From Methylocystis sp. H62 (lineage in GTDB: Bacteria; Pseudomonadota; Alphaproteobacteria; Rhizobiales; Beijerinckiaceae): 64,000 bases of DNA. The translations under genes were made by a program, and so were the position numbers. Positions 57,949 through 64,000 of this stretch are shown piece after piece. The notes below the pieces were generated by a model. That model did no database searches, was not told the origin of the DNA, and saw nothing but the letters and a program-made list of their open reading frames with translations. The stretch lies in assembly GCF_015709515.1 (NCBI RefSeq), contig NZ_JADNQZ010000049.1, positions 1 to 64,000 of the forward strand, given 5' to 3'. Each line of letters opens with the position of its first letter. Within the stretch, counting starts at the first letter, position 1.

Positions 57949-58473
57949 ATGATCGCCACTTCCGCCACCACCGCGCGTACGGCCCTCTACCCCGGCACGT
58001 TCGACCCGTGGACCTTTGGCCATCTCGACGTGATGGCGCAGGGCGGGGCGCTCTTTGACAGGATCGTCGTTGCGATCGGCGTGCACCACGGCAAGGAGCC
58101 ATGGCTCTCTTTCGACGAGCGCGCGGCGGTCATTCGCGAGGCCTGCGCCGGCTTGGGCGCGTCTTGCAGCTTCGAGGTCGCGGGCTTTGACGGACTTGTC
58201 GTCGAGGCGGCGCGCCAGCACGGCGCCTGCGCCATTCTCCGCGGTTTGCGCGATAGCGCCGACTTCGACTATGAGATGCAGATGGCGGGGATGAACGGGA
58301 CGCTCGCGCCCGACATTCGCACGATTTTCCTGCCTGCTTCGCCGAGGCTACGCCATGTCAGCGGAACCTTCGTGCGCCAGATCGCGGCGCTTGGCGGCGA
58401 CGTGTCGGCCTTTGCGCCGGCCGCCTCCGTCGCCGCACTTGAACGCGCCATAAAAAAGCGCGGCAATACATAG
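57949..58473 (+). CDS. coaD: Pantetheine-phosphate adenylyltransferase
   Basis: The protein has 174 residues from the ATG at 57949; the longer upstream frame is not conserved. The nucleotidyltransferase HxGH-type motif is in [15 protein letters not shown]. Later blocks are [17 protein letters not shown] and [16 protein letters not shown], equivalent to ISSTxVR. It makes dephospho-CoA from phosphopantetheine and ATP. Two peptidyl-prolyl isomerase genes follow on the same strand, the first ten bases downstream. Confidence 0.96.
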   Translation: MIATSATTARTALYPGTFDPWTFGHLDVMAQGGALFDRIVVAIGVHHGKEPWLSFDERAAVIREACAGLGASCSFEVAGFDGLVVEAARQHGACAILRGLRDSADFDYEMQMAGMNGTLAPDIRTIFLPASPRLRHVSGTFVRQIAALGGDVSAFAPAASVAALERAIKKRGNT

Positions 58474-58482
58474 GGAGGCTTC

Positions 58483-59034
58483 ATGAAATTTACGCGCCGT
58501 CTCATCCTTGCCGCCGCGGCCGTCGCCGCGCTCAGCGCCACGCCCGCTAGAGCGGCAGACGATCATCTCCTTTATCTCGACACGAAGGATGGCCGCGTCA
58601 CCATCAAGCTGCGGCCTGATCTCGCGCCCAAGCATGTCGAACGCATTGAGAAGCTGGCCAAGGAGCATTTCTACGACGGTATTGTCTTCCATCGGGTCAT
58701 CGACGGCTTTATGGCGCAAGCTGGCGATCCAACCGGCACCGGAATGCAAGGTTCGCGCTATACGGATCTGAAGGCCGAGTTTACCGATACGCCGTTCAAG
58801 CGCGGCACGCTTGGAATGGCGCGCGAAGGCGGCGACGTCAATTCCGGCAATTCGCAGTTCTTCATCGTCTATGCAGACGCGCCGCAGCTCAATGGCAAAT
58901 ACACCGTATTCGGCGAAGTCGTGTCGGGAATGGACGTCGTCGACAAGATCAAGAAGGGTTCGAAGTCCAATAACGGCATGGTCGACAATCCGGACAAGAT
59001 CATCAAGATGCGCGTCGCGGGCGACGAGAGCTGA
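58483..59034 (+). CDS. Exported cyclophilin-type peptidyl-prolyl isomerase
   Basis: The protein has 183 residues, with GGAGG six bases before the ATG. A signal peptide (RLILAAAAVAALSATPARA) precedes the cyclophilin domain: FYDGIVFHRVIDGFMAQAGD, GTLGMAREGGDVNSGNSQFF and VFGEVVSGMDVVDKIKKG. It would speed proline isomerisation in periplasmic proteins. A cytoplasmic paralogue follows after a hairpin. Confidence 0.95.
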   Translation: MKFTRRLILAAAAVAALSATPARAADDHLLYLDTKDGRVTIKLRPDLAPKHVERIEKLAKEHFYDGIVFHRVIDGFMAQAGDPTGTGMQGSRYTDLKAEFTDTPFKRGTLGMAREGGDVNSGNSQFFIVYADAPQLNGKYTVFGEVVSGMDVVDKIKKGSKSNNGMVDNPDKIIKMRVAGDES

Positions 59035-59090
59035 GACTTAATGCGTTATGTCCGCGCTTGCTGGGCGTAACGTCGCCGCCCTCTTCGCAA

Positions 59091-59113
59091 GCAGCCGGGC
59101 CATGCCCGGCTGC
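59091..59113. terminator. Hairpin between the two cyclophilin genes
   Basis: GCAGCCGGGC CAT GCCCGGCTGC is a perfect ten-pair stem with a three-base loop and no T-run. It probably stabilises or attenuates the transcript. Confidence 0.5.
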
Positions 59114-59158
59114 AGCGCATGAAGGACCGGCTTTTAGACAAGTGGAGAGGGAACCAGA

Positions 59159-59614
59159 ATGACCGAAGCCGCCGACACCATGACGCTTGAGACGACGAAG
59201 GGACCGGTCGTCATCAAGTTTCGTTCAGACCTCGCGCCCAATCATGTCGCGCATATCAAGAAGCTCGTCTCGGAGAGCTTCTATGACGGCATCGTCTTTC
59301 ACCGCGTGATTGACGGCTTCATGGCTCAGACGGGGTGCCCGCGCGGCACGGGCACGGGCGGATCGCAATATCCAGACCTCAAGGCGGAATTCAGCAGCAC
59401 GCCGCATGTGCGCGGAACCTGCTCGATGGCCCGCGCGCAAAGCCCCGACAGCGCCAATTCGCAGTTCTTCATCTGCTTCGATGATGCGCGCTTCCTCGAC
59501 AACAAATATACGGTGTGGGGCGAAGTGGTCTCCGGCATGGAGAATGTCGATAAGATCAAGCGCGGCGAACCGGTGAAAGATCCCGACAAGATCGTCAAGG
59601 CGACGTTGGGTTGA
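59159..59614 (+). CDS. ppiB: Cytoplasmic cyclophilin-type peptidyl-prolyl isomerase
   Basis: The protein has 151 residues without a signal peptide. Cyclophilin blocks are FYDGIVFHRVIDGFMAQTGC, GTCSMARAQSPDSANSQFFI, and VWGEVVSGMENVDKIKRG. The active-site Arg, Phe and Gln are present. It shares about two thirds of its residues with the exported copy upstream, so the pair looks like an old duplication with one copy gaining a signal. Confidence 0.95.
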   Translation: MTEAADTMTLETTKGPVVIKFRSDLAPNHVAHIKKLVSESFYDGIVFHRVIDGFMAQTGCPRGTGTGGSQYPDLKAEFSSTPHVRGTCSMARAQSPDSANSQFFICFDDARFLDNKYTVWGEVVSGMENVDKIKRGEPVKDPDKIVKATLG

Positions 59615-59781
59615 TCGACTGACGCGACAGGGTCGAGCCTTGGGTCAAGCATGCGCCCCGGCCTTGGGCGCATGTGCAGTAAAGACCTGAGTTGGACGCA
59701 GGATTCGGAACTATCTCTCCAGACGCTGGTTGCAAAGTATCGTTCGCCGAGACGGGCGAGCGGAACAGTGGAGAGTATCCG

Positions 59782-60498
59782 ATGAAATCGCTCAACTTGT
59801 TGATCGCTACAGTAGCGGCGATCGCGCTTTCCGCCAGCGTGACGGCGAATGCAGCGCGCGATCGCACGGGCGCGAGCTCGAGCAAGAATCAGACTCAGAC
59901 TCGCAGCACTCAGCAGGAGAAGCCAGGTCAAGCAGCCAAGGATGCGGAGGATACGACATCTCGCAGCGGCTGGCGCGAAATGGGCCGCGACGACGACGCT
60001 TCGCAGACCTGGCGAGGCAGCGCCGCGCGCGAACGAATGCGCGATCAGGACCAGCCGGGCATGGACCGCACCATGGAACGCACCATGGACCGCACGGGCA
60101 TGGATCGGCAGACGACGAGAGGACGATCCGCAGCTGAAATGCGCGAACTGGATCAGCTCGGCTCCGCCCGCGTGATTTTCTATAGGCTCGGACCCACCGA
60201 CATGCGCATGTCGCAGCTGATCGGCAGCGATGTCCGCAACCTGCAGAATGACGACATCGGCGAGATCGAGGACGTCATCTTCGACAATAACAGGAATTTG
60301 CGCGCGGTCATCGTCAGCGTCGGCGGTTTCCTCGGCATCGGCGAGCGCCATATCGCGATTGACCCGTCATCAATGGTCGTTTCCCGGAACGAAGATGGCG
60401 ACGTCGAAGCGGTTGTGAACTCGACTCGCGACGATCTGCGGAACGCTCCGGAGTTCCGGTTCGACGAGCGTCGCCGACGCGTCGGCTCATACCAATAA
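59782..60498 (+). CDS. Exported PRC-barrel protein
   Basis: About 238 residues from the ATG at 59782, preceded by GGAGAG. A signal peptide ends near TANAARD. A disordered Arg/Asp/Met-rich part contains the tandem units MDRTMERTMDRTGMDR. The PRC-barrel is at about 140-215: SQLIGSDVRNLQNDDIGEIE, DVIFDNNRNLRAVIVSVGGF, HIAIDPSSM. PRC-barrels act as structural or binding modules. A role in the envelope is likely, but no partner is visible. Confidence 0.8.
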   Translation: MKSLNLLIATVAAIALSASVTANAARDRTGASSSKNQTQTRSTQQEKPGQAAKDAEDTTSRSGWREMGRDDDASQTWRGSAARERMRDQDQPGMDRTMERTMDRTGMDRQTTRGRSAAEMRELDQLGSARVIFYRLGPTDMRMSQLIGSDVRNLQNDDIGEIEDVIFDNNRNLRAVIVSVGGFLGIGERHIAIDPSSMVVSRNEDGDVEAVVNSTRDDLRNAPEFRFDERRRRVGSYQ

Positions 60499-60505
60499 GC
60501 GCTCG

Positions 60506-60540
60506 CAGCGGCGCCGGTTGATCGGCAATCGGCGCCGCTG
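60506..60540 (+). terminator. Strong hairpin after the PRC-barrel gene
   Basis: CAGCGGCGCCG (60506-60516) pairs perfectly with CGGCGCCGCTG (60530-60540). There is no T-run. It is likely a terminator or 3' mRNA-stability structure. Confidence 0.55.
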
Positions 60541-60588
60541 ACCGTTCTGGCTTGACCTGACGGAGCTTATGGTTTTTGCAAGCTCCGT

Positions 60589-61650
60589 ATGCGCGTTGAT
60601 CTCTTCGACTTCAACCTCCCGCAAGATAGCATCGCTCTTCGGCCCGCCGATCCCCGCGACAGCGCCCGCATGCTCGTCGCGGGGATCGGCGGGCTTTTCG
60701 AAGATAGGATCGTCCGCGACCTGTCGAATTACCTTCGTCCGGGAGACGCGCTCGTCGTCAACGACTCGCGCGTCATTCACGCGCGGCTTTCCGGTCGGCG
60801 CTTTCGAGATGCGTTGAGCGCCAATGTCGAAGCGACGCTGATCGAACGGCTGGACGCTTCGCGCTGGCGCGCGCTGATGCGCCCGGCAAAGAAGCTCGCG
60901 ATCGGTGATCGCATATGCTTTATGGGCCACGGGCGTGCAATTGACGCCCGCGTCGAAGCGAAGGGCGAAGACGGCGAGATCACGCTCGTTTTCGAGCTTC
61001 AGGGACCCGCTCTGGATATCGCAATAGAGCAGGCGGGCGTCATGCCGCTGCCGCCCTATATCGCCGGCAAGCGTTCGGCCGACGCGCGCGACGAAAGTGA
61101 CTATCAGACGATCTTCGCGCGCGAAGCGGGCGCCGTCGCCGCGCCGACGGCCGGCCTCCACTTCACGCCGCAGCTGCTCGCAACTCTCGAGGCGCGCGGC
61201 GTTCGTCTTCATCGGGTGACGCTGCATGTAGGCGCGGGCACCTTTCTTCCCGTGAAGGCGGAGGACACGGATCTGCACAGGATGCATGAGGAATTCGCGC
61301 GGCTTGACGCTGAAACGGCGCAGGCGCTGAATGACGTGCGAGCGGGAGGCGGGCGCATCGTCGCGGTCGGCACCACCGCGCTGCGCGTGCTGGAAAGCGC
61401 AGCCAACGACTCCGGACGGCTTGCGCCTTACGCTGCGCGCACGCGGATCTTCATTACGCCCGGCTATCGTTTCCGCGCCGTGGACATGCTGCTCACCAAT
61501 TTCCATCTCCCGCGCTCGACGCTCTTCATGCTGGTCGCCGCATTCGCCGGCCTCGAGCGCATGAAGGCCGCCTATGCGCATGCCATCAAAAGCGGGTATC
61601 GCTTTTATTCCTATGGCGACGCGTGCCTGCTGCAGCGTTCCGAAACATGA
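60589..61650 (+). CDS. queA: tRNA preQ1(34) S-adenosylmethionine ribosyltransferase-isomerase
   Basis: The protein has 353 residues. It opens with the family's [20 protein letters not shown], followed by [72 protein letters not shown] and [18 protein letters not shown]. It adds the epoxycyclopentane group from SAM to preQ1 in tRNA. Its stop overlaps the next start by four bases, in an operon with tgt. Confidence 0.96.
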   Translation: MRVDLFDFNLPQDSIALRPADPRDSARMLVAGIGGLFEDRIVRDLSNYLRPGDALVVNDSRVIHARLSGRRFRDALSANVEATLIERLDASRWRALMRPAKKLAIGDRICFMGHGRAIDARVEAKGEDGEITLVFELQGPALDIAIEQAGVMPLPPYIAGKRSADARDESDYQTIFAREAGAVAAPTAGLHFTPQLLATLEARGVRLHRVTLHVGAGTFLPVKAEDTDLHRMHEEFARLDAETAQALNDVRAGGGRIVAVGTTALRVLESAANDSGRLAPYAARTRIFITPGYRFRAVDMLLTNFHLPRSTLFMLVAAFAGLERMKAAYAHAIKSGYRFYSYGDACLLQRSET

Positions 61651-61979
61651 GCGAGCCTGGCGACATGCGCATCCTCGCGCTCTGGCGTGACGATCCGCGA
61701 GAGGCGCCGATGACCATTGACGCACGGATTGACGATGCGCGCATCGTTTCGACATGGGATCTTTTCGGCGCATTCGCGCTCGATGCCGACGGCCTGCGTC
61801 CGTTTGTCCTTCGGCGAGACGGACGAATCGATTTTGGTCTTGGAGAGAGCTGGCGATCTGATCTGCGCGAAGCGACGATAAAGGTCGGGTCAGAGTTCTC
61901 TGTGTGGTTCAATGAAAGCGACAGCGGCCGCTATCGCATCGTGAAGCTCGCCGTACTCGGCGCGAAGGACAATAAGTGA
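61647..61979 (+). CDS. Uncharacterised protein between queA and tgt
   Basis: About 110 residues from the ATG at 61647 that overlaps the queA stop; an internal ATG ([10 protein letters not shown]) is possible. It has [20 protein letters not shown] and a final [20 protein letters not shown], a compact beta-rich protein with no catalytic motif. The overlap on both sides (ATGA, then GTGA into tgt) ties it to the queuosine operon. A role in queuosine synthesis is guilt by association only. Confidence 0.7.
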   Translation: MSEPGDMRILALWRDDPREAPMTIDARIDDARIVSTWDLFGAFALDADGLRPFVLRRDGRIDFGLGESWRSDLREATIKVGSEFSVWFNESDSGRYRIVKLAVLGAKDNK

Positions 61980-63100
61980 CGCAGGCTTTTTCCTTTTCCG
62001 TTCTCGCGATCGACGGTCTTGCCCGCCAGGGTGAGATTCAGACGCCGCGTGGAAGCATCCGTACGCCGGCCTTCATGCCGGTCGGCACCGCGGCGACGGT
62101 GAAAGCGATGTTCGTCGAAGACGTGCGCGCCGCGGGCGCCGACATTCTGCTCGGCAATGTCTATCATCTCATGCTGCGGCCGGGCGCAGAGAGGATCGCG
62201 CGGCTGGGCGGGCTGCATGAATTCATGCGCTGGCCCTATCCAATCTTGACGGATTCCGGCGGCTTTCAGGTGATGTCGCTTGCGAAGTTGCGCAAGCTCG
62301 ATGAAAGCGGCGTGACCTTTCAGTCGCATATCGACGGTTCACGCCATCATCTTTCGCCCGAGCGTTCGATGGAAATTCAGGATCTCCTCGGGTCGGACAT
62401 TCAGATGCAGCTTGACGAATGCGTGCGCCTGCCATGTTCCGAAGGCGAGGCCGAACGCGCCATGCGTCTTTCGCTGCGTTGGGCCGAGCGTTCACGCAAG
62501 GCGTTTTGCGAACGCCCGGGCAGGGCGGTGTTCGGCATTGTGCAAGGCGGCGAATCGAAGCGGCTTCGAATCGAAAGCGCCCAGGCGCTCGCCGGCATGG
62601 ATTTCCATGGGATCGCGGTCGGCGGTCTGGCCGTCGGCGAACCTCAGGTCGTGATGCTCGACATGCTCGAGACGACCGCCCCGCATTTGCCCGAATCAAA
62701 ACCTCGTTATCTGATGGGCGTGGGCGCGCCGGATGACATCGTTGAGGCCGTCGCGCGGGGAATCGACATGTTTGATTGTGTGATGCCGACTCGCGCCGGC
62801 CGCCACGGCCTTGCCTATACGCGCCACGGACGGGTGACGTTGCGCAATGCGCGCCACGCCGACGATCCGCGGCCGCTCGACGCGCAGTCATCCTGCCCCG
62901 CCGCGCGCGACTATTCGCGCGCCTATCTGCATCACCTCGTCAAAGCGGGGGAAATCCTCGGGATGATGCTGCTGACGCAGGCCAATGTCGCCTATTATCA
63001 GGAGCTGATGGCGGGCCTGCGCGCAGCCATCGGCGCCGGGCGCCTCGCCGACTTCATCGCCGAGACGCGCGCCAAATGGATCGAGGGCGAAAGCGCTTAA
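61976..63100 (+). CDS. tgt: tRNA-guanine transglycosylase
   Basis: The protein has 374 residues from a GTG overlapping the previous stop. Blocks are [45 protein letters not shown] (catalytic Asp), [32 protein letters not shown], and [20 protein letters not shown], then [17 protein letters not shown] with the second Asp. It exchanges guanine-34 for preQ1. The usual Cys-x-Cys-x-x-Cys zinc site reads SSCPAA here, leaving only one of three cysteines, though the downstream His (YLHHL) is kept. Confidence 0.95.
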   Translation: MTQAFSFSVLAIDGLARQGEIQTPRGSIRTPAFMPVGTAATVKAMFVEDVRAAGADILLGNVYHLMLRPGAERIARLGGLHEFMRWPYPILTDSGGFQVMSLAKLRKLDESGVTFQSHIDGSRHHLSPERSMEIQDLLGSDIQMQLDECVRLPCSEGEAERAMRLSLRWAERSRKAFCERPGRAVFGIVQGGESKRLRIESAQALAGMDFHGIAVGGLAVGEPQVVMLDMLETTAPHLPESKPRYLMGVGAPDDIVEAVARGIDMFDCVMPTRAGRHGLAYTRHGRVTLRNARHADDPRPLDAQSSCPAARDYSRAYLHHLVKAGEILGMMLLTQANVAYYQELMAGLRAAIGAGRLADFIAETRAKWIEGESA

Positions 63101-63318
63101 GTCACATCAGCCGAGTTTACGGCCGAGATAATATGGTTTACGAAAACAATATTCGGCGGGGGCGGAGCATGGGCCGCTACCATGAAGAGCTCACCAGAAG
63201 ATTTTTGATCGGCGTTCGGCAGGAAGCGCCAGCAAATGCTCGTCGGCAGACGCATCTGGGACGCGAGAGCGTTCGCGCGCGCCCGTCAAAATCCAAACTG
63301 GCGTCGATGGAGAATGGG

Positions 63319-63603
63319 ATGTCGCATCCTGGCGAAATTCTTGCCCGTCATCTGCAGGACCTCGGTCTGACGGCGTCGGATCTGGCGCGTGATATCGACG
63401 TGCCGGTCAATCGGGTCACCGCCATTATCAATGGCCAGCGAGGCGTCACCGCCGATACGGCGCTGCGACTTGGACACTGGTTCGGCGTCCAGCCCGAAGA
63501 TTGGCTGGAGCTGCAGACGCAATATGAGCTTTCGCTCGCGCGCCGCGCGGCCGGAGCGAGGATCAAGTCATTGCCAAGCCTCGCCGATCGTCAGCGCGAC
63601 TGA
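63319..63603 (+). CDS. HigA-type (addiction-module) helix-turn-helix protein, without HigB
   Basis: The protein has 94 residues from the ATG at 63319, which has GGAG six bases before it. It begins MSHPGEILARHLQDLGLTAS, then a Cro/C1-type helix-turn-helix (DLARDIDVPVNRVTAIINGQ) and ADTALRLGHWFGVQPEDWL. This is the HigA antitoxin family. The 215 bases upstream contain no RelE-like toxin frame, so it is an orphan regulator or a remnant of a pair. Confidence 0.85.
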   Translation: MSHPGEILARHLQDLGLTASDLARDIDVPVNRVTAIINGQRGVTADTALRLGHWFGVQPEDWLELQTQYELSLARRAAGARIKSLPSLADRQRD

Positions 63604-63606
63604 GGC

Positions 63607-64000
63607 ATGGGCGCAGTTCAAAAGCTCGCGGAAGCGGAATTTTTTCAGGACCTGCTTTGGTCCGCAGAATTCGGCGCGGCGACCCGCGCCGTTGTCGCTG
63701 AGGGCGTTCCTTATTACATCAACGCCTTTTGGACCGCCGGACAAAGGCGCGCGCATCCGCTGCATGAGATCAGCTATCGCGCCTGTTTCAAGCCGCAGCT
63801 CCCGGCCTTTTTCATCGATCGGCTGACGCAGCCGGGAGACGTCGTCTGCGATCCGTTCATGGGCCGCGGCACGACCATCCTGCAGGCGGCGCTGATGGGG
63901 CGGAGGCCCATCGGCTCCGACGCCAATCCTTTGTCGCTGCTGCTGACGCGGCCGCGGCTGCGGCCTCCTGCGCTTTGCGATATCGAGGCGCGGCTCGCGG
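63607..64000 (+). CDS. DNA methyltransferase, cut off by the window end
   Basis: About 131 residues are visible from the ATG at 63607, three bases after the HigA-like gene. The SAM-binding motif is clear: VVCDPFMGRGTTILQAALMG, then RRPIGSDANPLS. The N-terminal part (HEISYRACFKPQLPAFFIDR) resembles N4/N6 DNA methyltransferases of the site-specific type. The catalytic (D/S)PPY motif must lie beyond base 64000. It could be a solitary or a restriction-linked enzyme. Confidence 0.75.
   Translation, partial: MGAVQKLAEAEFFQDLLWSAEFGAATRAVVAEGVPYYINAFWTAGQRRAHPLHEISYRACFKPQLPAFFIDRLTQPGDVVCDPFMGRGTTILQAALMGRRPIGSDANPLSLLLTRPRLRPPALCDIEARLA

Noticed and set aside
62776-63318. A long frame running into the HigA-like gene that might be an N-terminal extension or a fused HigB.
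   Set aside because: It overlaps tgt out of frame, has no RelE-type motif, and the HigA family start is set by GGAG before 63319.

Overview
The window looks like the chromosome of a high-GC alphaproteobacterium of the Hyphomicrobiales. Codon usage, the core genes (gltB/gltD, queA/tgt, mtnA, coaD, pgi) and the insertion-sequence families all point that way. A copper-type TonB receptor with a DUF2946 partner and a CrtF-like methyltransferase would suit a Methylocystis/Methylosinus-type methanotroph. No pmo or mmo genes are present, so the genus is inference.

Layout. 1-4.1 kb is a scrapyard: an apparently complete ISL3 element, a folded-back IS21 remnant, and pieces of a subtilisin-like protease, a UvrD helicase and an integrase-core transposase. 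4.1-10.5 kb holds a tightly packed four-gene operon on the minus strand: a trypsin-NUC nuclease fusion, a helical-domain (EAD-like) trypsin, a helical protein and a one-pass membrane protein. It looks like a multi-component conflict or defence system and is the best candidate for a little-described system here. 10.9-15.4 kb is more decayed mobile DNA with a DUF2235 hydrolase and a nuclease-helicase fragment. 15.6-19.1 kb is a DUF3489-DUF2924-large serine recombinase module. 19.5-28.8 kb is core: tRNA(CAU), class II aldolase, mtnA, an acetyltransferase-like gene, Anbu protease, tsaC, a C45-type hydrolase, pgi and a CrtF-like methyltransferase.

28.95-36.95 kb is an 8-kb island inserted in the anticodon region of a tRNA-Arg(CCG) gene. 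The host gene is cut into a 5' half (28913-28959) and a 3' half (36935-36979) that share a 15-bp core. The island carries its own complete tRNA-Arg(CCG) just inside its left end. Its cargo is a truncated PD-(D/E)XK-like protein, an IS21 copy, a coiled-coil protein, an Hsp70-like ATPase and the integrase.

37-64 kb is mostly core. It contains a putative copper-uptake locus (OprC-like receptor, DUF2946, divergent LuxR regulator) and an Hsp20 gene with a ROSE-like leader. Next come gltB, a diguanylate cyclase and gltD. Cell-envelope enzymes, RNase T2, rlmJ, coaD, two cyclophilins and the queA-(118-codon frame)-tgt queuosine operon follow. An orphan HigA-type regulator and a truncated DNA methyltransferase end the window. 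All functional calls come from reading motifs by eye; no database search was run.
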